From Stropharia rugosoannulata (lineage: Eukaryota > Basidiomycota > Agaricomycetes > Agaricales > Strophariaceae): DNA of 64,000 nt. The notes beneath the pieces were generated by a model. The model did no database searches and was not told the origin of the DNA. It saw only the letters and a list, made by a program, of their open reading frames with translations. Both the position numbers and the translations under genes were made by a program. Shown in pieces: positions 48,961 to 58,886 of the stretch. The stretch is from contig JANCIK010000001.1 of assembly GCA_028532985.1 (NCBI GenBank), positions 4,650,001 to 4,714,000 of the forward strand. The letters are read 5' to 3'. Positions within the stretch are counted from its first letter, which is position 1. Every line of letters starts with the position of its first letter.

Positions 48961-51769
48961 CCCAGAAAAATGGGTGTCTGTACATATGTTTTGCACGCCT
49001 TCGTGAACACAGTAGTTTCTTCAGGAAAGTCATATCTGCGCAGCGTTTGAGGGGGGAAGTGCAGCGTGTCATCCAAGCGTGCGCGTGCTTCCACGGGCGG
49101 GTGTACATAGCTGAAGAGGGGCATCGAGTCAATAAAAAAACCTAGAGTGGAATGGACATGATATATCAGGTCTTTATACGTCCTGGACGACGTCCGGACG
49201 GTGTGTGCTGGCAATGGTAAGAGTCGGGTAGTATGTAAAACACTAGCACCGGCATCCTCCCTTGGTCCGCCGCACAGGGACGCGGGAGCTCGCGGCGCAT
49301 CCGGAACGCTGGAGCATTCCTCCGTCCCCCGGGCAATTTCTCTGCATATTTTTATGAGCACATTCTAGTATCCCCATTTGGGAGACCCGATCTTGGGCAG
49401 TAGATGGCTAACTGAAATTTGGACGGGGTATGCGCTCCGCAAGCGCACCTCTTGTAAGTACACATCGCAACTCCCCATGCCCGAGTTTCTGTTCAGATTA
49501 TCCGTAAGTTGGTAGACATTGAGATGCACTATGTGAGACATTACCGCCATGAACGGCAAAGTCTTCAAGCCAGTAAAAGTGTACCAGAGAACGTTTGCGC
49601 GGTCTTGTTCACACAAGTTCAATTATCCCCAGAATTAGTGCCATTATTCTGCGGTATGTCCTACATATTACACATAACAAATATGAGAGATTAATTGGAT
49701 ACTGCTACTCGTGGGATTGGCATCAGAAAAATCGGAGCGCGCATGTTTGTCTGAATACGCACTCACCAAACTCATGCGCACACTCATACAGTATTTCATT
49801 TCGTTTGGTTTAAACATGTGGTTTATATTATTGTATATAGTACTATCTGATATAGAAATAATGAAATGGTTTTCGATCGGAAGGCTGGAGTACACGATGT
49901 TGAAACACGGCATGTTATCCTCGACGTACGATTCTGCTCAAATACACGGTTTAATTGCACTAGAACCGCCCCAGATAAATTATGTAATGTGTTCACGTAG
50001 CTGCCAAGCCATGCGAATAGCTAGCGCTAGCGTCGAACATTGTCCTGGAAGATGCACAGGACAAGCGCAGGGTCTTATCTAGACACCCCCCGCGGATTAT
50101 ACATTATATGCAATTAAAAGGGGTGTATTTCCATAGTATACACATACTATACAAGTTATAATGCAGCTGAATGTGTGCGCGTGCGTGCGGCACTTGCGTT
50201 GCATGCACAACACATTTTGTGGCACGATTTGCAGTGAAAGACGCATAGGAATACCTCTGTTTTCGTTCAATTAAACAACAAATATCTTCTAATTAGTCTG
50301 TTTACACTATGTTAAGTACACTCTACAATGAATAGTCAAGTCGAGTCGGCCTCTGCAATGTCTACATTACAAGTACATTCATCCCCTCCATATCGCATTC
50401 TTGCACCATTTTTCCAAAAAGAGCGCTGTTTCTCGGTTGCCAAACATGCTTGGTAAGGGTCCTATTTTCATATATATAGTGTGGGAGCCGCGCTATGAGC
50501 AGACGCTAGTGGTAGTCATGCGATGGAAGATGTGCGCGGAACCTGCAGGGAGCCGTATTGTGCGACCTGCGCAATTTCCGCTATAATATGGTACTTAGAG
50601 CGTCTTAATATATTGGTCGGTCTTTGTAGAGACTGGGATAGGGGTGTGCGTGTCTTTATGCTTTGCGTACCGCGGTTGCGTTGCTTATTTCACCCAGTTC
50701 GTGATACAGCGTGCAACGCATCGCCTGCCAAATTATCTCACAGTTTTCGTAGTTAATATTCATGTACTACCTCTCAGTGGACTGTATATACAATGGAGAG
50801 GACCCGCAATGTCTTCAAGTGTTGCAAGTTTATTGCGCCAATGCGCTATACTCATCCCCCCATCTCCTCCACTTGACATTCTCGTGCAACTTTGCACAAA
50901 AAGGGTCAGACTTTACGGCCATCAGATACGGCTAATTACGTGATGTCATGATGCGCTGGTACATCACGGAGCGCCGCGAGCGAGCAACTAGCTCGAGATT
51001 CGAAGATATGCGCGAGCAGACGCAGAGCGGCATTCCAGCGTGCTATAACGATATTATTAATTTATATGTCAATTTTGGGGTGTCCTAGATGTGTAGCAGG
51101 TAGATATCTCATGTTGACTTTGTGTTCAAGGGAATACAAGGTGACAGAGTATTGATTCGTGGAGAGTGCGCGCACCCTGCGCGCATCCCCGTTCCGGAGG
51201 TTCTGGGCAATAGTTCTCAATTCACAACCTTTCTACGCGTCTGGCCTGCTCCCGCTGACCATTATGTAACGGCTAGAAGTTTGAATCCCGCTAGGCAAAT
51301 CTTTGCCATTCAGTTTCGGGTTCACGAACATTGCATGGAACGTACGCCCTCGATTGTGCTGAAATAACAGACGCACGTAATTTCTCTTTGGATTACTAAG
51401 GGTACCGAGCGACGTGATCTGTTAGCGACGGAGGATGTGTTCTCCTGTCCTGTCAGGAAGATTCGGATGTTCAGCTGGGCTGCCTCTGTTATCATCATGC
51501 ATCTCATTTAAACATTGATTTCAGAACACATATGTAGTACTTGTACAGAAGCTGATTATGTAGGACATACATGAGTTAATGTTTTCTGTAGTGGGCGGAC
51601 GCACAAATATAGCGGCAATCGAGAGCGGATCTCGGACTCACGGAGAGAGGGACCATGGGGCCGGTGCTCACTTACCGGTCGCGTTGACCCTCTTTGGTTT
51701 GCTCTCGTCACTGGTTTACTCGGGTATGTACTACATTCCTCTAGAAATGTATATAAACTGTGCGGCTAA

Positions 51770-54119
51770 CTACACTTTCCCCAGTTCGCTGCCTCCTCTC
51801 GCCTTCCTCCTCTCCTCTCCTCTTTGCCTCCCGCCTCTCTCCCTCTCTGGGCCATTCGCACTGGTTCGGGTTCGTCCAGAATAACAGGTGAGTATCGTTG
51901 CTCTTCGCTGCAGCTTGCTTGAGATGATGTGTTGTACAGGACATGGGGCCCTTGCTGCCAGCGAACCGACTCGCAGAACCTCTGGCCGTCAACGGCGGAG
52001 GTATCAGTGTACACCCAGGCAAGATAGACGGACCGTATGATGGTCAGTTTGAGCTGCAGGCGACTGGGGTCTGTTCGGTGCACGCTCGGAGAGTGTGTAC
52101 CGTCGACTTGACCTGGACCTACCTGGAACTGGATAGCTCATCCACAACGTACGGCAGGGCTTCGTCGTTATAGCAAAGTCCCGCCTTCTCTGACTGTCCA
52201 TTGAATACGACAACAAGCGTGAACTTTGGACAACGTGCCAGCGAGGCACTAGCAGCAGCGGGACGGGTGAATGTGAGGTTAGATCGGCGCCGTGAAAGTG
52301 AATATTGGACTGACTCACCTGCACTTGTTCAACTTTTGAATGCAGACGACGCCAGGACGCGGATCGGGCTGCGCAGGAACACGGACGCGCCATGATACAT
52401 GCGAGGTCTACAGCCCCGAGGATGCATGCTAGTACACTGAAAATATGGACGGCATCTCGCCTTCCCGCCAAATTGACCCATCCACCAGTGTATGATAGCT
52501 GGGGTATGCAGTGTAAATGAAAGCGTTCAAAAAATTCGTTCTCTGCATGCACGACGACGGGGGGGTGCCAGGTCTAGTGAGTCATCACCAGCTGGCAAGC
52601 ACTGTTTCCCGACACCCGGCCATCCGAGGTCTGCTACGGAACGTTGTATGACTGTACCCGCTCTGGTGAGTGAATACGGTCTTAGATGTATCCCCAACTA
52701 TTCATAGCCGCTCTTCTCAATGACCCCCCGAGCTCGCTGTAGGACCTCGTATGGACGCTGCGAACTGCATCGCTGCCGCACCCGCTGCTGCTGCCAACCA
52801 CGGACCACTGTAGTGCGCCTGCTGAACGATACAAGGTAAGACCCATGATCTTGTTCTCGTATGCAACGTTCTTATTAGATACCTTCGTCTTCCGCGCATT
52901 GTAATGCCCATACAGGCTGGTGCTGCCAATATCTGCAACCACTGACAGATCACGAGTTTGGTCAGTGTTATGCGATGCTCAGAAAGATATGAACTCACCG
53001 TTATATGTTCCAGGTGAACGTTGAAAACGACAAGCGAGTCGCGACACGCAACGGAGTATTCTAAGTGCTCGCTGCACAAAACAAGGGAGAAGACGGCGGC
53101 CCGCTAGCTCGTCAAAGTACAGAGCGCCAACGACGACGTCTGGGTCGCTCTGCACCTGTACTGCCCAGGCTATTGCGATACGTGAATGCACTGAGTCACC
53201 GTAGGTTCATACTTGCACGGCTTGTGCTGCTGGCGTCCAGGACTACCGGCCAGCATATCTGGATGTGGTAGGTACTCCTTAATCTCGCTGTCACTGACAA
53301 GCGTAAGGCACATGTCCTAGATATCGAGCATGGACGCTGCAGGCGGGTGTCTGTTCGGACGCTGAAATTGCGGAGCACGTCTCTCTTCCTATGCACTGTA
53401 AGTCAAAACTTGATGATCCTGCTTTCAAAATCACTTATCTGCTTCTTCACAACCCTAGTCGTCAGGCGAACGAGTTGACTTCTGCATTACAAGTAAGTCT
53501 GGCTCGTACAGTAGTATATCACCAGGGCTAACTCGCCTTTAAATTTGATATTCCAGGCTGTCTTGTCGCTCTGCGTCGTAAAGGACAGTGGCAGTTGTTG
53601 GACTGCATTCCGTCCACCGAACCTGCAGACGCCTTGTGCGCGCAAAGTTCCCGAACGACTTGACCACAAATAAAGTGGGCAGGACGAAAACATATGCTCG
53701 TGTCCGTCCCTATGGCTATCAAGTAAGTTGAGTGTTGATCCTAGTAGATATTGTGATCACTTACCTTTGTTTATACAGGTAATGTTGGTGCTGTAGCACG
53801 AGGCGGCGCATTGGATGACTATAAACACGATTCAAGTAAGTAACATCGAGTTAATACTGATATACGCATGGCTGACTACTCGTTTTTCCATGTTCTTGCG
53901 CATAGCCGTTGCAAGAGGTGCGGTCGCGCGCCTGGTAAAGACGGGGGATTCTATTTATCTCTAGAGTATACACCTTGTGAGTATCGTCTGATCACTTACC
54001 AGTACAATAATGATTGACTCACGTTTGTAGCTATAGGGCGCCTGGTAAAGACGGTGGATTTGTACACCCTGTAAGTATTGTGAGTCAGCGGTTAATTTAC
54101 TTTGATCAAGGCAGGAGAC
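51770..54119 (+). ncRNA. candidate multi-intron transcript, unit D
   Basis: Same splice sites. A two-base deletion in a GT repeat at about 52093 lengthens the short upstream frame (from 51943) to about 76 codons. Introns are unaffected. Confidence 0.42.
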
Positions 54120-54260
54120 GTGGTGTCATGCAGGAAGATGACGTTGTCGCAGAAGCACGACGGTGCTGCGCGTGGCATGGCATGCACATTGCCTGTCTAA
54201 ATGACTGACAAGGGCATATGTACGCGACGTGGAAGGCCGCTGTATGCGAGCGCGAATCCA

Positions 54261-54547
54261 TCTGTGCGCGCCCAACGGCCGTCGCGCTCGCGCTCGCGGA
54301 CGCGGAGCAGCTTGATATGCCCACCGTGCAGTGCGAGGTCCGCGCGGCGCATGTCTCTGTCGGGTACGGCAACGAGCTAGACGACGCGCAGGTTGGGGGG
54401 CTCGTCAAGGGCAAGTTTGGCCCTTTTGCGGGAGCGGGATCTGGCGTGGGCGTGGTCGGGGATGGGCAGCGCGCAGGGTGCGGGCCCGGACGCGATGCAT
54501 ATTCGTTCATCTGCGGGACGGAGCAGCGGCCATTCGAAATTGTGGAG
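54261..54547 (+). pseudogene. decayed BTB fragment, unit D
   Basis: Same as unit A. It precedes the last perilipin copy. Confidence 0.85.
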
Positions 54548-56341
54548 ATTCGGGCCTGGTCTGTCTGTCGGCGCCCGTTTCTTTCATTTGAGTAGGAGTG
54601 CACTGCAGGCTGAGGAAGCCGATTTTTGCTTGTGCGCTCGGGCAGAAGACCGTAGAATGGTGTGTACGTGCATAAACATGTGCTATCTAAATTTCAATGC
54701 ATCGACGTTGAAGACGAATGCCCTTGCCCAAGCAGGCTAGATGATGGATATCATACCTGCTATTCTGGCAGACTTATTGTGTTGTATTGATTCGCAGATC
54801 GAGGAATCCGCCAGTGCTTTTCGATCTGTTTTAGAGCTGGAAGAGCGAGGGCGTTGATTGCCAAGGGCGGCGGAGGGCGGCGGCTTGAAACGGAAGAAAA
54901 CGAGAGTGATCGAGGCGTCACTAGAATAATTGTTTACGTGATTTGGCGAATATCACATGCGAAACTACTATGGCGGACAAGTCGTTTAAATATGCCTCGC
55001 CCTCAGCCACCGTCCGTTCCTCCACCAACTCTACCATCACCATGTCCGCCACAACCACAGAGCAGAAAGAAATCTCACCCGAAGCGGTGCATGCGCCCGA
55101 GGTCACCGTCTTGACGCGTGTGGCGTCGATTCCCCTCATATCCTCGTCGCTCAACTCCATCAACGACGTGCTCTCGACGAATGCGTACACCCGCTCCTCC
55201 TATGCGCAGGCGAAGGAGCTCTCCACTAGTGCATACAAGTTCACGGAGCCTCTCCAGGTGAAGCTTGCGCCCCTTATCGTCCGCGCAGACGGGATCGCCA
55301 ACAAGGCGGTCGACGCGGTCGAGTCGCGCTACCCGTACCCATTCAAGGCCCAGCCGGAGGAGGTCGCCACCTTCGTGCGCGAGCGCAAGGAGAGCACCAC
55401 GCACTACGTCGCCGAGCGTGTGAGCAACGTGAACAAGGCCCTCGATGAGAGAGTGAAAACGCCCGCTATCAATGCGGCCCATGACATTGATCAGGTAGGC
55501 CCCTTTGTCTATTGAGTTTTAGAGTTTGCGCTCACATACTTTATAAATAACAGCGTTTTGCTCCCATCGTGAACTACTTCGAAGGCGCCATCTCGCGTTT
55601 CCATCCTAGTTCCTCCGAGGCGGGCCCGTCTACACCTCCTGATGCGCAGTACCAATACCAACGCGCCCTCGCTCTCTCCAAGACTCTCGGGGAGAATCTA
55701 TATGAATACTCGAACGAACAGCTGAAGCATCTCCAGGCCCAATCGGTTATCGCGTATGTTTTTCTATTCTTATCAGCATATGTCATAATTGACCGTTATC
55801 TATACAGTCAACGTGCATCAGAAACCGCGCAATCCATCTCCACAGTCGCTGCATCCTCCCTGGCCAATGCACAGACACGGATCCACACGCTGTCAGAGAA
55901 CATGCTTTCGGAGCTGCAGAAGCTCCAAACATCGAGCACCGAGCTCACCGCGTCCCTGCAGAACTCGTTCCAGTCGTCCACCGCGCACATCCAGGCCCAG
56001 CTGCCCCAGATCCAGCAGTCGTACGCTGATCTCAGCGCCGCGATATCCTCCACGGTGAACGAACTGTCTACTATCATCACGACGAAGGACATCCCTGTCC
56101 AGGATAAAGTCACGCGCGTGAGCAAGGAAGTGCAGGATCGCGTGCAACCGCTGTTGGAGACGGTGAAGAAGGGCGTTTCGGAGGTGCTTGCTCGTACGAA
56201 GGCTACTGAAGCCAAGGGCGCGAATGGCACCGCACCGGTGGCGAATGGGAACGGGCACGCACCAGAACCTCCGGTCACTTTGTAGGCAGGCGCACTCGAC
56301 TTCACTACCGATTATTTTTCTTCTTTTTTCTTCTTGGATTT
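54548..56341 (+). repeat. unit E, partial, right end of the array
   Basis: Holds only the upstream region and the perilipin gene. Its 3' UTR is related to but clearly different from the others, after which unique sequence follows. Confidence 0.93.
55042..56285 (+). CDS. fungal perilipin-like lipid-droplet protein, copy E, variant C-terminus
   Basis: Exons 55042-55494, 55554-55753 and 55808-56285 give 376 aa. Most of the protein matches copies B and C. Exon 3 has its own silent changes (for example C at 56006), an ACC-GCA for ACC-ACA change, and a different end: EPPVTL instead of ELVAE. The 3' UTR is pyrimidine-rich and distinct. This copy probably keeps the original 3' end of the right-hand ancestral paralogue. 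Confidence 0.9.
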
Positions 56342-56677
56342 GTACGCCTGTCTAGACTATTTTCTTACTCATTCACGGTATTGCCAGACATATCTATGCA
56401 CATGATTTCTATGGTATAATGGCCTCGATTTCTTAAGATATACACCGTTAGACCGTATAACATTTACTATAGATGCACGTTGCCGTTATCAGTGCCATGT
56501 AGCCTACCTATAACGCCATCATGGCTAATTATCAGTTGGGCTATCCTCACCAATATTCTATATGCCGATCCATTAATTGAGTCCTGGATATCTGAAGTAA
56601 CAACGAAATCGCGCATTTTAATCACAGCTTCAGTGACTCCATGGTACCTACAAAAACAAGGCGCAGTAATTTATATA
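56342..56677. other. single-copy right flank of the array
   Basis: Unique AT-rich sequence after the array. No supported gene before the tRNA. Confidence 0.5.
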
Positions 56678-56751
56678 GGTTCGATGGCGTAGTTGGTTAT
56701 CGCATCTGTCTAACACACAGAAGGTCCTCAGTTCGAGCCTGGGTCGAATCA
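56678..56751 (+). tRNA. tRNA-Val (anticodon AAC), no intron
   Basis: Cloverleaf fits. The acceptor arm GGTTCGA pairs with TCGAATC, plus discriminator A. The anticodon stem TCTGT pairs with ACAGA around loop CTAACAC (anticodon AAC). The T arm is CTCAG-TTCGAGC-CTGGG. Four T directly after position 51 of the last block (56752-56755) can serve as RNA polymerase III terminator. The CCA end is not encoded, as usual in eukaryotes. Confidence 0.9.
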
Positions 56752-56755
56752 TTTT

Positions 56756-57631
56756 GACCAGAATTTGAAAGCCCTTATGATTCGAATTGTATAGCTTTGA
56801 TTCTCGAAGTTATTACAGTTTACTACCGACATGACCTTTAACTTTAACCCTCTCAGTAGCTTGGTTAGGCACCTTTGCCGCAAGGGTGCTCAGGACGTCC
56901 CGGACTCTCGGTCTATGACTTGCTATTGCAGATTATTCCTGCTCGCAATGTCACTGTGGGAATTTGGCTTTGCATCATCATTTACCTGTTAGTGGCCTTG
57001 ATGTTGCCTGCATGCATACGAAAATATTTGCAAAAGATGGTCATTCATAAGGTTTATACAAAAAAGAGATGTAGTAAAGTATATAAAGAAACTGGAGCTC
57101 ATGCTGAGGCTGGTACACACCATCATATTTATTAAAAACCAGAGGGAGAGATTTTGGTATTGTTAAACTTTGGAGTTCATCGAGAATCTGTGTATATTTA
57201 TATTGAATGCTATAATAAGCACATCAAAGTGTCAGCAGCAACACTTTGGGTGGACTGTAATGGTCCACAACCCAAACACCATGTTCATGGTACAGTTGCC
57301 TAAAACAGACATCATAGTCTGCTGTCCCAAGAAAAGAAGGAGACACATTACCACACAATAATAGGAAGCTAATCCTGGTGTACTGTGAGCATGCTGCCTT
57401 GGCAGATAGTAGTACATTTGCATTCAAGTTCAACAAGGAACAGAAGTGGCAAATTACCACCAGGGCCTGTCTCAAACTTGTCTTAACCCATAAAGATCAA
57501 ATGAGAACACACCTTTTCTACTGCCCACTGAGCCAATACTTCCTTGAGGCGCCCTGCTAGGGACAGTTGGCATTCATTGCAGCTAACCTTATCAATCAAG
57601 GGGTTGAATACCAGTTGTATGGCATGTGTTG
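56756..57631. other. intergenic with possible decayed repeat sequence
   Basis: No supported gene. A segment near 56925-56975 (TTCCTGCTCGCAATGTCAC and following) resembles 60490-60535, which suggests remnants of a dispersed repeat. Short frames at 56875-57560 are not supported by splice sites. Confidence 0.35.
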
Positions 57632-58870
57632 TTATGCCTGTAACAGTGAAGGGAGTAAATGAAAACAGAGAAATAAGCGAAAACCAAACGTACTGGGAGG
57701 AGAATTCCAGAGTAGGAATCCGCTAGCAAGTGTCCAGGCGCGAGAAATGCTCCGCTGATCTTCGAAACTGCACGTCGGCGTAGCAGGATGGGGATGGGGT
57801 GGGTTGCGTAGTATCTTTTGAAGCGACTCCTTCCGGTTCATGTGAAGAAACAGCAACTTTTTCATGTACATCGAACCGATGCGTTTGGACATATCGTCAG
57901 TAATGGCCCAGAGATTGAACGAGAGCATGTAAAAGGAAGCGCCTACACACAGGTCAGTTATGGAGTGGAAAGCGCCCAACGCATAGACGTCGAGTGGGTG
58001 TCGCGGTGCCTGGGAAAGAAGGAGTTCGAAGATCGGTGACGTCTGGCGAATAAAATGTTGAGGTACCATACCATATTTTGGCATATGGTCGACGGCTGCG
58101 ACCAGCGTCTCGATGTCGGGGGAGTTGACGCTCGGGCAAGTGTTGTGCAGGACATGCAGGATGACGGCTAACTGGGGCGCTGAGGAGTCAAGGCGGATGG
58201 GGATCGTCCGGTGGTCAGTATGTGCGAGAGGAACGGTTATGTATGCCTGGAAGATGGTTGGACAGACGGCCGTGATAGTTGCGCTGTTCACGTAGAAGAG
58301 GACGTTGTCCTCGGACTGCAGCATGATATCTGCGAATGGCTGGGTCTGTTCGTTAAATGTAGTCGATACTACGGAGAGCGGAACATCGCTGGGATGACTA
58401 TCGTACTGGAACAAGTCCGCGTGGGGAGACTGGTAAGTCGGCTCGGCAGTGTTTGCCTGCATCTGTATATATAATTCCAAGTTAGAAACAAAAAAGTGCG
58501 TCGGATTGTGAGCGCTCGCCTGCATCTCGCCTAATCCCAAGTGAGAAGACGTGTATGTTGGGTCGTCAGCGTTCGCCTGCATTGAGTAGGGTACCGCGTG
58601 GTGAGGATGGTTCGGGCCTGTGTAAGAATATTGAGGGACGACTGAATCGTCCAAATGCATGGGCGCTGCGTGCGGTTCAGAATAACGGAAGTCGCCAGCG
58701 GCTGTAGGCAAGGTCATGCAATAGTACGACGCACTAGGATAGACAGCTTGTTGGGTGCGATCGTCGAATTGGGTGTAGTAGTCGTATGAAGCAGGTGGCA
58801 TGGGATTCCCCGACACGCGCTGATTGTGGTCGTCACTGTTGGAGTACATTCTTAATGCATTTGTACGCAT
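57632..58870 (-). CDS. BTB/POZ domain protein
   Basis: Single open frame of 412 codons from ATG 58870. A second ATG at 58849 fits the TATA position better and would give 405 aa. Residues about 1-170 are low-complexity, rich in Tyr, Pro, His and Gln, with repeated MQAN-x-x-x-PTY motifs. The BTB fold follows: QPFADIMLQSEDNVLFYVNS, PTIFQAYITVPLAH, LDSSAPQLAVILHVLHN, IETLVAAVDHMPKYGM and PLDVYALGAFHSI. The C-terminal helical region LFLHMNRKESLQKILRNPP and RSISRAWTLASGFLLW is the usual tail of basidiomycete BTB proteins. The final 25 residues are hydrophobic and could be read-through of an intron. It is not closely similar to the BTB protein at 13763-17178. Confidence 0.85.
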   Translation of the reverse strand: MRTNALRMYSNSDDHNQRVSGNPMPPASYDYYTQFDDRTQQAVYPSASYYCMTLPTAAGDFRYSEPHAAPMHLDDSVVPQYSYTGPNHPHHAVPYSMQANADDPTYTSSHLGLGEMQASAHNPTHFFVSNLELYIQMQANTAEPTYQSPHADLFQYDSHPSDVPLSVVSTTFNEQTQPFADIMLQSEDNVLFYVNSATITAVCPTIFQAYITVPLAHTDHRTIPIRLDSSAPQLAVILHVLHNTCPSVNSPDIETLVAAVDHMPKYGMVPQHFIRQTSPIFELLLSQAPRHPLDVYALGAFHSITDLCVGASFYMLSFNLWAITDDMSKRIGSMYMKKLLFLHMNRKESLQKILRNPPHPHPATPTCSFEDQRSISRAWTLASGFLLWNSPPSTFGFRLFLCFHLLPSLLQA

Positions 58871-58878
58871 TCATCTAT

Positions 58879-58886
58879 CTTTTATA
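58879..58886 (-). promoter_or_regulatory. TATA box upstream of the BTB gene
   Basis: TATAAAAG on the minus strand, only 9 bases above ATG 58870 and about 30 above ATG 58849. This spacing argues that transcription starts near 58850 and that translation starts at 58849 or a later ATG. Confidence 0.45.

Larger units (their letters stand above)
45396..54547 (+). repeat. unit D of the array
   Basis: Contains the frameshifted perilipin copy and an exon 3 that is part E-type. In its spacer a GT pair is lost at about 52093, and a T-run is shortened at about 48410. Confidence 0.95.
17913..56341 (+). repeat. head-to-tail tandem array of about 9.15-kb units, 4 full and 1 partial
   Basis: The same sequence recurs with start points at 17913, 27084, 36238, 45396 and 54548, measured at the common landmark ATTCGGGCCTGGTCTG. 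Perilipin start codons lie at 18425, 27576, 36732, 45891 and 55042, spaced 9151, 9156, 9159 and 9151. The last copy ends shortly after its perilipin gene, where the 3' UTR diverges (about 56262 onward) and similarity is lost near 56341. No target-site duplication, terminal repeat or transposase is seen, so this is a segmental tandem amplification rather than a mobile element. Confidence 0.97.

Noticed and set aside
17913..56341. Array as rDNA, a transposon (Helitron or Starship type) or an integrated virus
   Set aside because: No ribosomal RNA, transposase, helicase, tyrosine recombinase, terminal repeats or viral genes in the unit.
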